NCBI GenBank assembly: GCA_004298155.1
Contig: SCRD01000012.1
Coordinates: forward strand, 372,001 to 436,000
Length of the DNA stretch: 64,000 bases
Source of the DNA: Acidobacteriota bacterium
GTDB lineage: Bacteria; Acidobacteriota; Terriglobia; UBA7540
Direction of reading: 5' to 3'
Positions 9,559 to 18,915 of the stretch are shown in pieces. The position numbers were made by a program, and so were the translations under genes. The notes beneath the pieces were generated by a model. It did no database searches and was not told the DNA's origin. It saw only the letters and a list, made by a program, of their open reading frames with translations. Each line of letters begins with the position of its first letter. The first letter of the stretch is position 1.

Positions 9559-10104
9559 CTACTTTGAAAGAAGAATTTCGAGAAGGAGGAGGCCCGCTCC
9601 CACTACGATGGCGCTATCCGCCAGGTTAAATGTGGCCCAATGATAGCTCCGGAAATAGAAGTCAAGAAAGTCAACCACCTGCCCGAAGCGGATTCGATCC
9701 AGCAGGTTTGAGGACGCCCCGCCCATGATCAGCGCCAGCCCCACGCCGGCTTTCCAGTTCATTCCCCGGCTTTTCAGGGCCACGACGATAACAGTGATGA
9801 GCAAGGCTGCTGACACGCCGATGATCAGGCCCAACTTCCATGAAGATGAAGCGCCGGCAAACAAACTGAAAGCAATGCCGGTGTTTTCCGTGTGAATCAG
9901 GTTGAAGAAACCGGGTATCACCGGGATCGTCACGTCGTGTGGGATTGCACGCTGCACAATGTCTTTTGTAATCTGGTCACCGGCAAAAACCAGGACAACG
10001 ACCAGAAGGCAGAAGATGCGCCGAAGGGTATACACACGTCTCGCCATCGGGGCGGGCATCACGGGAGCGTCCATAGCCTGGGAGGATTTTTCCACCATAT
10101 CCAA
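9559..10104 (-). CDS. lspA: Lipoprotein signal peptidase (signal peptidase II)
   Basis: Cleaves the signal peptide of diacylglyceryl-modified prolipoproteins in the inner membrane. The 181-residue protein has four hydrophobic helices and the conserved blocks NTGIAFSLF, GGASSNLLDRIRFGQVVDFLDF and FNLADSAIVVG; the two catalytic aspartates are the D of VVDFLDF and the D of FNLADS. It carries an N-terminal extension of about 30 residues, slightly longer than usual; internal ATGs (for example MARRVYTLRR) may be the real start. It lies between ileS and rluD, probably in one transcript. Confidence 0.93.
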   Translation of the reverse strand: MDMVEKSSQAMDAPVMPAPMARRVYTLRRIFCLLVVVLVFAGDQITKDIVQRAIPHDVTIPVIPGFFNLIHTENTGIAFSLFAGASSSWKLGLIIGVSAALLITVIVVALKSRGMNWKAGVGLALIMGGASSNLLDRIRFGQVVDFLDFYFRSYHWATFNLADSAIVVGAGLLLLEILLSK

Positions 10105-10204
10105 CAGTTTATCCGAGAATTCGTCGGGACAAGCTTGTGTTGGCTGCCTCGGAGCGCAACACCGGGAATTGCCGCGGTATCAAAAGCGGGTGCTAGCGCG
10201 AGAG

Positions 10205-13048
10205 CTAATCCGCGCCATCTTCCTCAATCTCGCGCAAGGCGGCCAGACAACGCTCGCAAGCGTCTGGATAAACATCATCCTTCCCAACCTGCTCCGAGTA
10301 GTTCCAGCAACGGGCGCACTTGGCCCCCGAGGCGTGCTCAATTCTTATTTTAAGCCCCGGTATGGAGCTCTCACCAGCGCCGCTGGCGGAATATGGCTCA
10401 ATCTCCACCTGGGAAACGATCAGGAGAGTGGGTAATTCCGTGCGATATTTTTCAAGCAGAGGGCCAAACGTCTCGTCGCCGCTCAGGATAAGCCGGGCCT
10501 CAAGCGGACTGTGGATCACATCCTGGCGCCGCGCCGCCTCCAGCGCCTTCAACGCGGCGCCTCGCACTTCTATCAAACGTGGCCAGTTGTCAAGCTTTCT
10601 GCGGTTAGCCGTCGAAACCTCATCGCGCAAGCTGGAAGCCGAAATGAATTGCGCCAGGTGCACGCTGGGCTCGCGTAGTGCGGCAGGCGGCAGGTGCGAC
10701 CAGACTTCTTCTGCTGTAAAACACATTAACGGGGCAACTGCACGCACGAGCGCATCGGCAATCCTGTAAAGTGTAGTCTGCGCCGCCCGCCGTCGCACTG
10801 AACGCGCCGGAGCGGTATAGAGCCGGTCCTTCAGAATATCGAAGTAGAAAGAACTCAGCTCAATCGTGGCAAAATCGTAGATCGCGCGATAGACCTTGTG
10901 GAAGGCATCCTCGTTATAGGCCGCGTACACCCGGTCCAGCAGGTTTGCGGACTCGGCGTGCGCCCAGCAATCGATCTCTTCAAGCTGGTCGCCGCGCACA
11001 CTGTTGTGGGCCGGATCAAAGCCATAAAGATTCGACAGGCAATATCGGAAGGTGTTGCGCAGCTTGCGATACGCCTCCGACAGTCTCGTGAGAATGTCCG
11101 GAGAGATCACAACGTCTTCGCGGAAGTCGATGGAAGCCACCCAGAGGCGCAGGATTTCAGCTCCGTGCGTCTTGATGACCTCATTCGGGTCAATCACATT
11201 CCCCAGTGACTTCGACATGGCGCGCCCCTGCGCGTCGAGCGCCCAGCCGTTGGTGAGCACTGCGCGATAAGGCGCCCCGCCCTTCGTAACCATCCCCACC
11301 AGGAGTGAGCTGTGGAACCATCCGCGATACTGGTCGCCGCCTTCAAGATACACATCCGCGGGCCAGGGCAAGTCTGGCCGTTGTCCCAGCACGGCGGTGT
11401 GGCTCGATCCAGAATCGAACCAGACATCGAGGATGTCGGTTTCTTTGCGCAGGTTGCTGCCACCGCAAATGGGACACGTGGTACCCGGCGGAAGCAGGTC
11501 CTTGACATCATGCGTATACCAGGCGTCTGCGCTTTCCTGCTTGAACAGTTCAACCGCCCTGCGAGCGAGGCCGGCGTCAAGCAGGGGCTTGTTGCAATCA
11601 ACGCAGTGGAAAATCGTGATGGGCACACCCCACGCCCTTTGACGCGAAATGCACCAGTCCGGGCGCGTGGCGATCATATTAGAAATCCGTTCTTCGCCCC
11701 ATTCCGGCGACCAGCGGACCTTCTTGATCTCCTCCAGCGAGCGCCCGCGCAGGCCGTCGTGGTCAATGCTCACGAACCACTGCTCGTTGGCCCGGAAGAT
11801 AATCGGATTGTGGCATCGCCAGCAGTGCGGGTAGGAGTGCGTCAGGCGGCCCACCGGCCCCATCAAATTGCCGTGAGTTTTTACCAGGTTGATGATAGTC
11901 TCGTTGGCATCAAAAACCTTCTTGCCCTTATATTCAGGCAAACCTTCGGTGAACTCGCCCGCGTCGCCCACCGGGCAATAGATTTTGATGCCATACCGCA
12001 TTCCCGTTTCGTAGTCTTCGCGCCCATGTCCCGGAGCGGTGTGAACGCAGCCCGTGCCATCTTCCGCCGTAACGTAATCCGCCAGCACGCCCATGAGCTT
12101 TCGCTCCAGGAACGGATGCTGGATTGCAATGCGGTCGAGTCTCATGCCCGGAAATCGCGCAAGCAGCTCGGGCGCATCAAGTCCCATCTCAGCCATAGCC
12201 GGCCCGAGCCGACGGCTCTCCAGGATGTAAACGGGGCCGTCTTTACTGCCGTCGCTGGCCGCAACATATTCAAACCCCGGATGGAAGGCCACCGCCATGC
12301 TGGCCGGCAGGGTCCAGGGGGTGGTGGTCCAGATGATGACGTACAATTCGCGCCCTTTGAGTTCGGGAGCGATGGCACTCAAATCCGAGAGCACCCGGTA
12401 GCGCACATAGATGGAGGGGCTGGTATGCTGCTCGTATTCAACTTCTGCCTCGGCCAGCGCCGTTTTGTCGCGAATGCACCAATAGACCGGCTTGAGTCCG
12501 CGGTAAACGTAGCCCTTCTCAAGAAATGTCAGAAAGTTTTCCGCAATCAATGCCTGGTAGGAAGGGTCCATGGTGAGATACGGCCTGGACCACTCGCCGA
12601 ACACCCCGAGGCGCATAAAATCTTCCCGCTGAAGGTCGATGTACTTCTCCGCGTAACGGCGGCACGCTTTGCGAACTTCCACCGTGCTCATCTGCCGCTT
12701 CTTGGGGCCAAGTTCCTTGTCAACGTTGATCTCGATCGGCAATCCGTGGCAGTCCCAGCCTGGGACGTAGGGAGCGTTGAATCCCGCCAGCGTTTTTGAC
12801 TTAATGATGAAATCTTTAAGGATTTTATTCAGCGCGGTGCCCAGGTGAATTCGGCCGTTGGCGTAAGGGGGACCGTCGTGCAGAGTGAAAAGCGGGGCAT
12901 GCTTCCGCGCATGGCGAATCTGGCCGTAAAGGCTCTCCTCCGCCCAGCGGGCAAGCCAGCGAGGCTCGTTCTGGGGCAGGTTCGCCTTCATCGAAAACTT
13001 TGTTTGCGGAAGATTCAGCGTCTGTTTGAGATCGAGCGCCTTTCGCAT
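10205..13048 (-). CDS. ileS: Isoleucyl-tRNA synthetase
   Basis: Charges tRNA-Ile. The 947-residue class Ia synthetase shows the ATP-binding motif in PYANGRIHLGTALNKIL (HLGT form of HIGH), the signature AMSKSLGN (KMSKS loop), the editing-domain segment WTTTPWTLPASMAV, DVWFDSGSSH, and a C-terminal zinc finger CARCW...CERC. The start at 13048 is supported by GGGGGAG just upstream and by a promoter at 13077-13106; an in-frame ATG at 13096 lies upstream of the predicted transcript start and is excluded. The leader is only about 20 bases, leaving no room for a T-box. Confidence 0.96.
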   Translation of the reverse strand: MRKALDLKQTLNLPQTKFSMKANLPQNEPRWLARWAEESLYGQIRHARKHAPLFTLHDGPPYANGRIHLGTALNKILKDFIIKSKTLAGFNAPYVPGWDCHGLPIEINVDKELGPKKRQMSTVEVRKACRRYAEKYIDLQREDFMRLGVFGEWSRPYLTMDPSYQALIAENFLTFLEKGYVYRGLKPVYWCIRDKTALAEAEVEYEQHTSPSIYVRYRVLSDLSAIAPELKGRELYVIIWTTTPWTLPASMAVAFHPGFEYVAASDGSKDGPVYILESRRLGPAMAEMGLDAPELLARFPGMRLDRIAIQHPFLERKLMGVLADYVTAEDGTGCVHTAPGHGREDYETGMRYGIKIYCPVGDAGEFTEGLPEYKGKKVFDANETIINLVKTHGNLMGPVGRLTHSYPHCWRCHNPIIFRANEQWFVSIDHDGLRGRSLEEIKKVRWSPEWGEERISNMIATRPDWCISRQRAWGVPITIFHCVDCNKPLLDAGLARRAVELFKQESADAWYTHDVKDLLPPGTTCPICGGSNLRKETDILDVWFDSGSSHTAVLGQRPDLPWPADVYLEGGDQYRGWFHSSLLVGMVTKGGAPYRAVLTNGWALDAQGRAMSKSLGNVIDPNEVIKTHGAEILRLWVASIDFREDVVISPDILTRLSEAYRKLRNTFRYCLSNLYGFDPAHNSVRGDQLEEIDCWAHAESANLLDRVYAAYNEDAFHKVYRAIYDFATIELSSFYFDILKDRLYTAPARSVRRRAAQTTLYRIADALVRAVAPLMCFTAEEVWSHLPPAALREPSVHLAQFISASSLRDEVSTANRRKLDNWPRLIEVRGAALKALEAARRQDVIHSPLEARLILSGDETFGPLLEKYRTELPTLLIVSQVEIEPYSASGAGESSIPGLKIRIEHASGAKCARCWNYSEQVGKDDVYPDACERCLAALREIEEDGAD

Positions 13049-13076
13049 CGCTCCCCCTTGTTGGGATAAATTGTTG

Positions 13077-13106
13077 ATTATAGAAAAGGTCTCCATTCGG
13101 TGTCCA
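13077..13106 (-). promoter_or_regulatory. Sigma70-type promoter of ileS-lspA-rluD
   Basis: TGGACA (13106-13101), 18-base spacer, TATAAT (13082-13077, perfect). The predicted transcript starts near 13070, about 22 bases before the ileS ATG. Confidence 0.65.
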
Positions 13107-13368
13107 GCACAGGGTTGTCACTGAAGAGACCCAATTGGGCCCCTATTTTGTGACACACTCATGCTGAACGTGTCTAATGATGGCAGTACGGTCGAGGACG
13201 TCCGCACCGCAAGTCGGGCTGAGTCACAACCGTGACGCCTCCCACATAATGTCCGCCGCTCCAGGTACAGCGAGGCAGCAGTTTCAACGCGAGGTCTATG
13301 CACTACGAGATGATAGAGCATCCGAATGGCGTGTATCGGCCCTTTGGAATCAAGGCCTGACGCCCGTT

Positions 13369-13378
13369 TAACCGGTTA
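13369..13378. promoter_or_regulatory. Palindrome of LacI-operator type (AANCGNTT)
   Basis: The perfect palindrome TAACCGGTTA lies 80 bases upstream of the TonB-dependent receptor gene. It fits the LacI-family core AANCGNTT. The surrounding 13,107-13,458 region has no other gene and no clear promoter hexamers. Inference only. Confidence 0.3.
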
Positions 13379-13458
13379 GAAGCACTCCTGTTATTCCGAG
13401 TTTCTCAGATTCCCTCCTCACATTTCATAGAACTGAGCGACAATGGAAAGCGCAACTG

Positions 13459-16083
13459 ATGCGAGTGCATTCTTCCCAACACGGAAATCGGCTGAAAGAG
13501 TGGGCCGCCTATAGCGTAGAAGGACTGCTTTTTCTCAGTCTGCTCGCCAGCCTTGCCGCTCTCAATGCGCTTGCCGCATGCCCGCAGGCGAAGACACCAC
13601 CGCAGGAAACCAGGCGACAAACCCGCGGGGTTGGCTCGCAAGTAGCGGCCCCGTCGGAAACCCCGCCTCCCACAACACAGCACCATGAAAGCAGCATCCC
13701 GGAGCAGGCCGACACGTTGCTGGTGATCGTGAATGATGAGAACGGCCTGGCCGTGTCGCTCGCCCATGTTTACCTTATAAGAACAGGCGCAGAACCTGTT
13801 GAGAAGGGGGAAACCAATTTTGCAGGGAGGTGCATCTTCAGGGGTCTGACGCCCGGCAATTATCAACTGATTGTGGAGAAAGAGGGATTTTATGCCGTCC
13901 GCTCCGGCAACATTGCCGTGGGCAAGTTGGAGGGTACAGAAGTCATCCTGAACCGCGTGCGGGAAGTTCATCAGCGCGTTAATGTGGTGGCATCGCCCGC
14001 AGCCATCGATCCGGCAAAAACCTCATCGACGCACGGGTTGAGCGACACAGAGATTATGAACCTGCCGTACAGTGTTCCCCGCGACATCCGTTACGCTCTG
14101 CCGCTGATTCCTGGTATTGTGCAAGACGCCACCGGCCAGATCCACGTGAATGGCGCTCCCACGCGGCAAGTCCTCGACCAGATGGATGAATTCAACATCA
14201 CCGACCCCGCCAGTGGCTTCTTTGACGCCCGAGTGGCAGTTGATGCGCTGCGCTCCGTTACAGTCTACGGCACCCGCTATCCGGTTCAGTATGGCAAAGC
14301 TTCCGGGGGCGTCCTCGATATGGAATCGGGCATGGGCGACGACCACTACAGGTTTTCCGGCACTGACCTGCTTCCTTCGATCGCAAACCATAAGGGGTAT
14401 CATGTAAATGGCTGGACCCCGCACGGCAGTTTCTCCGGGCCTATCAGAAAGGGCAAAGCCTGGTTTCTGCTGGCTCCCGAAAGCGAATATGACCTTGACC
14501 TGATCAATGAGCTTCCACCCGGCGCTGACTCCAACACCCGCTGGCGGTGGGGAGACCTTGCAAAATCGCAGATCAATCTGACGCGGTCAAACATCCTGAC
14601 TACCGACTTTCTGTTTAACGAATTTCGCAGTGACCATGCAGGGCTTTCGCGCTTCAGCCCCGTGGAAACCACCACCCATCAAAACCAGTCCAGCTACCAT
14701 CTTTCAGCCATTGACCAGTCCACGCTTTCCAGTGGAATGCTGATGGAATATGGGATCGGGTTCAGCCGCTTCCACATTGCCGAACTGCCGCTGGGAAATG
14801 CTACATACGTGATCACTCCCGAAGGATTTAGCGGCAATTTCTTCCAGCGCGCCGAAGGACGTTCTGAACGCCTGCAATTCATTTCAAATGTTATCGCCCC
14901 CACCCTCAGCAAATGGGGTACGCACGAATGGAGGGCGGGCTTTGATTTTGACCGCGTTTCGAGCGTGGAGTCCTTCAATCGCCATGACATTTCAATCATT
15001 CGACAGAATGGAACGCTCTCGCGCACGGTGACGTTTCCTGGCAACCCGTCGTACGACCAGACCAATTTCGAATCCGGCATTTACGCCGAGGACCACTGGT
15101 CAATCTCACCCCGTCTGTACGTGGATCCCGGCCTCCGCGTCGAGTGGGACCAGATTGCCCCGGGCGCCCGCGTGGCACCCCGAGTGGCGTTCAGCTTCAC
15201 TCCGTCGGCGGAAGATAATACGAAGCTGGTTGCAGGCGTGGGTGTCTACTTCGATCAATCGAATCTCGACTTGTACACTCAGCCGCGCGCAGGAGCGCGC
15301 ATCGACTCTTTTTATGACCCGACGGGCGTCGCACTGATTCGCCCGCCGGTAGAAAGCGTCTTTGTAATCGACCAGCAACAACTGAAGAAGCCCTGGGTCC
15401 TGAATTGGAGCACCGGCATCGAGCGCAAACTTCCGGCCAACTTCTTTTTGCGGACTGAATACATCCAGAAGCGCGGGCATAGAGGCTGGACCTATGTGAA
15501 CCCTTGTTCTGGCCAACAAGGCTGCTTCACCGGGCAGTTTCCACTGGAGAGCACGCAACGAGACCGTTACGATGCCGTGGACATCGCCTTACGGCGGCGC
15601 TTCAGGAGCGGGCATGTCATCTACGTCGCCTTCACGCACTCGAATTCCCGGTCTAACGCGGTGCTGGATTTCAACCTTCTAAACCCCTACTTCAGCCCGC
15701 AGGGAGCCGGACCGCTGCCGTGGGACACGCCTAACCGGATCGTCTCCTGGGGAATCCTCCCTCTCTTGAAACAGTTCGATCTTGCCTACACTCTTGACTG
15801 GCATCAGGGCTTTCCTTTCAGCGTTGTGAACGAAGACCAGGAGCTGGTCGGACCGCCCAACAGCATGCGTTATCCCGCCTATTTTTCGCTGAACATGGCG
15901 CTCGAACGAAGGATCGCCCTGTTCGGCTTTCGCTGGCAGCTTCGCGCCGGCTTTGACGACATCACTGACCGCCACAATCCTTACGCCGTCGATAACAACA
16001 TTGATTCGCCTACCTACCTGACCTTTGGCAGCACCGGCGGCCGTTCGCTCACAGGCCAGGTGCGCCTGTTGGGGCGCAATTGA
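13459..16083 (+). CDS. Oar-like TonB-dependent receptor with carboxypeptidase-regulatory domain
   Basis: An 874-residue outer-membrane receptor. After a basic start and hydrophobic segment (GLLFLSLLASLAALNALAAC) there is a Pro/Thr-rich linker and then a beta-sandwich with GLTPGNYQLIVEKEGFYAV, the carboxypeptidase-regulatory-like fold found before acidobacterial TonB receptors. A plug domain follows (IHVNGAPTRQVLDQMDEFNI, GTRYPVQYGKASGGVLDM) and then a long beta-barrel with many aromatic strand ends. The barrel is shorter than in the 1,210-residue paralogue at 51533. These proteins import large substrates such as glycans or metal chelates using the proton motive force; the substrate cannot be told. 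It is a single gene, divergent from ileS. Confidence 0.85.
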   Translation: MRVHSSQHGNRLKEWAAYSVEGLLFLSLLASLAALNALAACPQAKTPPQETRRQTRGVGSQVAAPSETPPPTTQHHESSIPEQADTLLVIVNDENGLAVSLAHVYLIRTGAEPVEKGETNFAGRCIFRGLTPGNYQLIVEKEGFYAVRSGNIAVGKLEGTEVILNRVREVHQRVNVVASPAAIDPAKTSSTHGLSDTEIMNLPYSVPRDIRYALPLIPGIVQDATGQIHVNGAPTRQVLDQMDEFNITDPASGFFDARVAVDALRSVTVYGTRYPVQYGKASGGVLDMESGMGDDHYRFSGTDLLPSIANHKGYHVNGWTPHGSFSGPIRKGKAWFLLAPESEYDLDLINELPPGADSNTRWRWGDLAKSQINLTRSNILTTDFLFNEFRSDHAGLSRFSPVETTTHQNQSSYHLSAIDQSTLSSGMLMEYGIGFSRFHIAELPLGNATYVITPEGFSGNFFQRAEGRSERLQFISNVIAPTLSKWGTHEWRAGFDFDRVSSVESFNRHDISIIRQNGTLSRTVTFPGNPSYDQTNFESGIYAEDHWSISPRLYVDPGLRVEWDQIAPGARVAPRVAFSFTPSAEDNTKLVAGVGVYFDQSNLDLYTQPRAGARIDSFYDPTGVALIRPPVESVFVIDQQQLKKPWVLNWSTGIERKLPANFFLRTEYIQKRGHRGWTYVNPCSGQQGCFTGQFPLESTQRDRYDAVDIALRRRFRSGHVIYVAFTHSNSRSNAVLDFNLLNPYFSPQGAGPLPWDTPNRIVSWGILPLLKQFDLAYTLDWHQGFPFSVVNEDQELVGPPNSMRYPAYFSLNMALERRIALFGFRWQLRAGFDDITDRHNPYAVDNNIDSPTYLTFGSTGGRSLTGQVRLLGRN

Positions 16084-16195
16084 CTGGCAAAGGATTTTTA
16101 GGTCCGGCCCGCCGCTTGCCCCACCGTGCAATGACCGCCGGGCTATCCTGCTCTTGACTGCAGCTAATCCACAAGACATGATGGCTTGTTCTGCC

Positions 16196-17131
16196 ATGGG
16201 ATATTTTTTAGGAATTGACGGCGGCGGTACTCGCACCACGGCTTGGCTAGCCGACGGGGACCTTTCCGTCCTCTCACGCGTCGAGGCAGGCCCCTCGAAC
16301 CCCGTGAAGGTTGGGCTTTCGAGCGCCCAGCGGGAGATCGCACGTGCTTACCGCAAAGCTTTTCGCGAGGCCTGCATGCGGCCTGCCAGGCTCGATGGGA
16401 TTTGCGCGGGACTTGCCGGTGGAGATAGCATTCCCGTTCAGCGGAGCATGCTTCGCTGGCTGCGAAAGACGATTCCCGCACGCGCTCACCTGATGACCAC
16501 CGACGCTGCCGTGACGCTTGCCGCAGCGCTCGGCGAATCGCCGGGCATCATCGTCATTGCCGGAACCGGCTCAATCGCCTTCGGCCGCAATCGCCGAAGC
16601 CGCATCCTCCGGGTAGGAGGCTGGGGCAGCCAGTTTGATGACGCGGGGTCGGGGTACGATTTGGGACAAAAAGCCATCGCCGCAGGCCTTCGTGCGCATG
16701 ACGGCAGGGGCAAGTTCACCACCCTCGTGCCAGCGCTCTGCCGCGAGCTTCACCTCGGAAAGATCACCGAAGTTATTCCCATGCAACTTTCCCCCCAGAC
16801 CATTGCGGCACTTTTTCCCCTGGTGGAGAAGGAAGCGCGGGCAGGAGATGCAATCGCCCGGCGCCTGTGTCGCCAGGCAGCAAACGACCTTGCCGAGATG
16901 GCCACAACCCTCATTGCCCGCCTTCGTTGGAAACATAGCGCTGTTCCGGTCGTCTGCTCCGGGGGCGTGTTCCGGTCCAGCGATCTCATTCGGCAGGCTT
17001 TTGCGCGCCGCATCCATCATCTTGCTCCCCGCGCCGTGGTTTCGTTGCTCGGTCACGAACCTGTTGAGGGGGCACTGCTTCTGGCCCGGCAGTTGGGTCT
17101 GCCTCGCAACACAAAACACACTTCTACCTGA
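16196..17131 (+). CDS. BadF/BadG/BcrA/BcrD-type ATPase, N-acetylglucosamine kinase-like
   Basis: A 311-residue member of the ASKHA sugar-kinase fold. The phosphate-1 loop is GIDGGGTRTTAWLAD, the glycine-rich phosphate-2 loop is IVIAGTGSIAFG, followed by GGWGSQFDDAGSGYDLG, which is characteristic of the N-acetylglucosamine kinase-like branch. It probably phosphorylates an amino sugar released from peptidoglycan or chitin, but the substrate is inferred from family only. The frame is open upstream; the ATG at 16196 puts the phosphate loop at its usual place. Hydrogenase genes start about 170 bases downstream. Confidence 0.8.
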   Translation: MGYFLGIDGGGTRTTAWLADGDLSVLSRVEAGPSNPVKVGLSSAQREIARAYRKAFREACMRPARLDGICAGLAGGDSIPVQRSMLRWLRKTIPARAHLMTTDAAVTLAAALGESPGIIVIAGTGSIAFGRNRRSRILRVGGWGSQFDDAGSGYDLGQKAIAAGLRAHDGRGKFTTLVPALCRELHLGKITEVIPMQLSPQTIAALFPLVEKEARAGDAIARRLCRQAANDLAEMATTLIARLRWKHSAVPVVCSGGVFRSSDLIRQAFARRIHHLAPRAVVSLLGHEPVEGALLLARQLGLPRNTKHTST

Positions 17132-17210
17132 AAAAGTGACTCCCACCCGATTAATTCATATTCATCCAGCTAGGCCGTTTATTTCGCTACGAGACGAGGT
17201 AAAATGCTTT

Positions 17211-17226
17211 AGTGACGGACATCACT
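17211..17226. promoter_or_regulatory. CRP-type palindromic operator upstream of the hydrogenase operon
   Basis: AGTGA-CGGACA-TCACT is a perfect dyad with the half-sites and six-base spacing of a CRP-family operator (TGTGA-N6-TCACA). It lies about 80 bases before the likely TTG start of the beta-subunit gene. A weak -10 (TACTAT, 17264-17269) sits downstream at a distance compatible with activation. Binding protein unknown. Confidence 0.55.
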
Positions 17227-17300
17227 GCAAGATCAGGGGCTGCGAGCAAGACTGGAATGTGAGTACTATTAGCCTGACCAACTCTCCTGAGGTGGGCCCA

Positions 17301-18467
17301 TTGAGCGAAACGCTCCCCGAGCACAAGTTCGTCTTTGAGCGCCAGGGCTTACAGAAGCTTTTTGACGTGTTGGCCGGTAAGGGCTACCAGATCATCGGCC
17401 CAACTCTCATCGAAGGCGCTATCGTCTACGACGAAATCAGGTCCGTGGAGGACCTGCCGGCAGGCTGGACCGACGTCCAGGATGCTGCTTCCTACCGCCT
17501 GGAGAAACGGGACGACGAGGCACTGTTCGGCTACAACGTGGGACCCCATTCCTGGAAGAAGTTCCTCTTTCCGCCACGGACGCGGTTGTGGCAGGCAGAA
17601 CGCAAAGAAGGGTCGGCCCAGGTCATCGATGAACCCATCGAAAACCGCAAACTGGCGTTCGTTGGGGTGCGCTCTTGCGAGCTGCACGCCATCGCCGTTC
17701 AGGACCGCGTTTTCATTCAGCCCGGCTTCGTCAACGCGCCTTACCAGGCACGCCGAAACCAGATCTTTACTGTCGCAGTAAATTGCGGTCAAGCCGGCGG
17801 TACCTGCTTTTGTGTTTCCATGAACGCCGGCCCCAGAGTCACCACGGGCTTTGACCTCGCCCTGACTGAGATCATTGAACCGGGACGGCACTATTTCGTG
17901 GCCGAAGCTGGAAGCGAAGCCGGCCTTGCCGTCATCCAGCAGGTACCGCACGTCGAGGCCGGCCCGGAGCAGATCGCGGCGGCTGAAGGGGCCGTTGCTA
18001 AGGCAGCCGGGCAGATGGGCCGGCAGATGGATACGTTCGGCATCAAAGACCTTCTTTATCGCAATTACAGAAATCCCCGCTGGGACGATGTGGCGTCCCG
18101 CTGCCTCGCCTGCGCCAACTGCACCATGGTGTGCCCTACCTGCTTTTGCTCTACGGTCGAAGACGTCACCAGCCTGAAGGGGGACCACGCGGAGCGCTGG
18201 CAGAGGTGGGATTCCTGCTTTACCCTGGATTTCTCTTATATCCACGGAGGCAGCGTCCGTACCAGCACGCGTGCCCGCTATCGCCAGTGGATGACCCATA
18301 AGCTCGCCACCTGGTTTGATCAATTTGGGACTTCGGGCTGCGTCGGCTGCGGCCGCTGCATCACCTGGTGTCCCGCGGCCATTGACATCACAGAAGAAGT
18401 CCGCGCCATTCGGCAATCGGAACAGAGAAACGCAGCACCGACGGAGGGCCAACATGGAGACACTTAG
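17301..18467 (+). CDS. hydB: Group 3b [NiFe] hydrogenase (sulfhydrogenase) beta subunit, 4Fe-4S protein
   Basis: Electron-transfer subunit that links the hydrogenase module to the flavin subunit. About 388 residues, with two C-terminal ferredoxin-type cysteine clusters: [14 protein letters not shown] starting near residue 268 and [12 protein letters not shown] near residue 347. The N-terminal part has the family segment [14 protein letters not shown] and [11 protein letters not shown] chose the TTG at 17301 because GAGGTGG sits five bases upstream and the domain begins right after it; a GTG at 17259 is the alternative and would add 14 residues. First gene of the operon; its end overlaps the next start by 14 bases. 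The order beta-(CNB)-gamma-delta-alpha is that of soluble NADP-coupled group 3b enzymes. Confidence 0.9.
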   Translation: MSETLPEHKFVFERQGLQKLFDVLAGKGYQIIGPTLIEGAIVYDEIRSVEDLPAGWTDVQDAASYRLEKRDDEALFGYNVGPHSWKKFLFPPRTRLWQAERKEGSAQVIDEPIENRKLAFVGVRSCELHAIAVQDRVFIQPGFVNAPYQARRNQIFTVAVNCGQAGGTCFCVSMNAGPRVTTGFDLALTEIIEPGRHYFVAEAGSEAGLAVIQQVPHVEAGPEQIAAAEGAVAKAAGQMGRQMDTFGIKDLLYRNYRNPRWDDVASRCLACANCTMVCPTCFCSTVEDVTSLKGDHAERWQRWDSCFTLDFSYIHGGSVRTSTRARYRQWMTHKLATWFDQFGTSGCVGCGRCITWCPAAIDITEEVRAIRQSEQRNAAPTEGQHGDT

Positions 18468-18915
18468 ACCTATTCTGGCCGAACACCCTTTTTTCAAGGA
18501 CCTTGAGGAACGCCATCTCGACCTGGTTGCCGGGTGCGCCTCCAACGTGCGTTTCAAAGCCGGCGACTTCATCTTCCGCCATGGCGAGGAGGCGAATGAG
18601 TTCTACCTCATTCGGGAGGGCCTCGTCGCGATTGAGATGTTTGTGACAGGCCGGGGTGCCGTAAACGTGCAGACGATTGGCGAGGGCCAGATCCTGGGAT
18701 GGTCCTGGCTGGTCCCCCCCTATCGCTGGATGTTCGACGCTCATGCGTTGGAAACGACCCGTGCCATTGCACTTGACGGCATCTGCCTTCGCAACAAGTC
18801 CGAGCAGGACCACGACCTGGGATATCAGCTCCTGAAGCGGTTCGCGACGATCGTACAGAAAGACCTCGACGCCGCCCGGCTTCAAATCCTTAATATTTAT
18901 GAAGTCCATGCCTGA
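18454..18915 (+). CDS. Stand-alone cyclic-nucleotide-binding-domain protein in the hydrogenase operon
   Basis: A 153-residue protein consisting almost only of a CRP-like beta-roll: start [21 protein letters not shown], then [23 protein letters not shown] and a binding-cassette-like region [17 protein letters not shown]. The C-terminal helix ([17 protein letters not shown]) is the dimer-helix equivalent, after which the protein ends, so the DNA-binding winged helix of CRP/FNR is missing. It may bind a ligand and act on the hydrogenase directly, or be a partner of a regulator. GGAGG precedes the ATG; both ends overlap the neighbouring genes, showing it is a fixed member of the operon. The binding cassette departs from the cAMP consensus, so the ligand is uncertain. 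Confidence 0.85.
   Translation: METLRPILAEHPFFKDLEERHLDLVAGCASNVRFKAGDFIFRHGEEANEFYLIREGLVAIEMFVTGRGAVNVQTIGEGQILGWSWLVPPYRWMFDAHALETTRAIALDGICLRNKSEQDHDLGYQLLKRFATIVQKDLDAARLQILNIYEVHA

Noticed and set aside
11312-12799. 495-codon open frame opposite ileS
   Set aside because: Antisense to conserved IleS motifs; GC-rich codon pattern of the opposite strand produces long open frames.
13049-13458. T-box riboswitch upstream of ileS
   Set aside because: The predicted leader is only about 20 bases, and no T-box sequence or specifier stem is visible.
17349-18572. 407-codon open frame opposite the hydrogenase beta gene
   Set aside because: Shadow of hydB and the cyclic-nucleotide-binding gene; no homologous motif.
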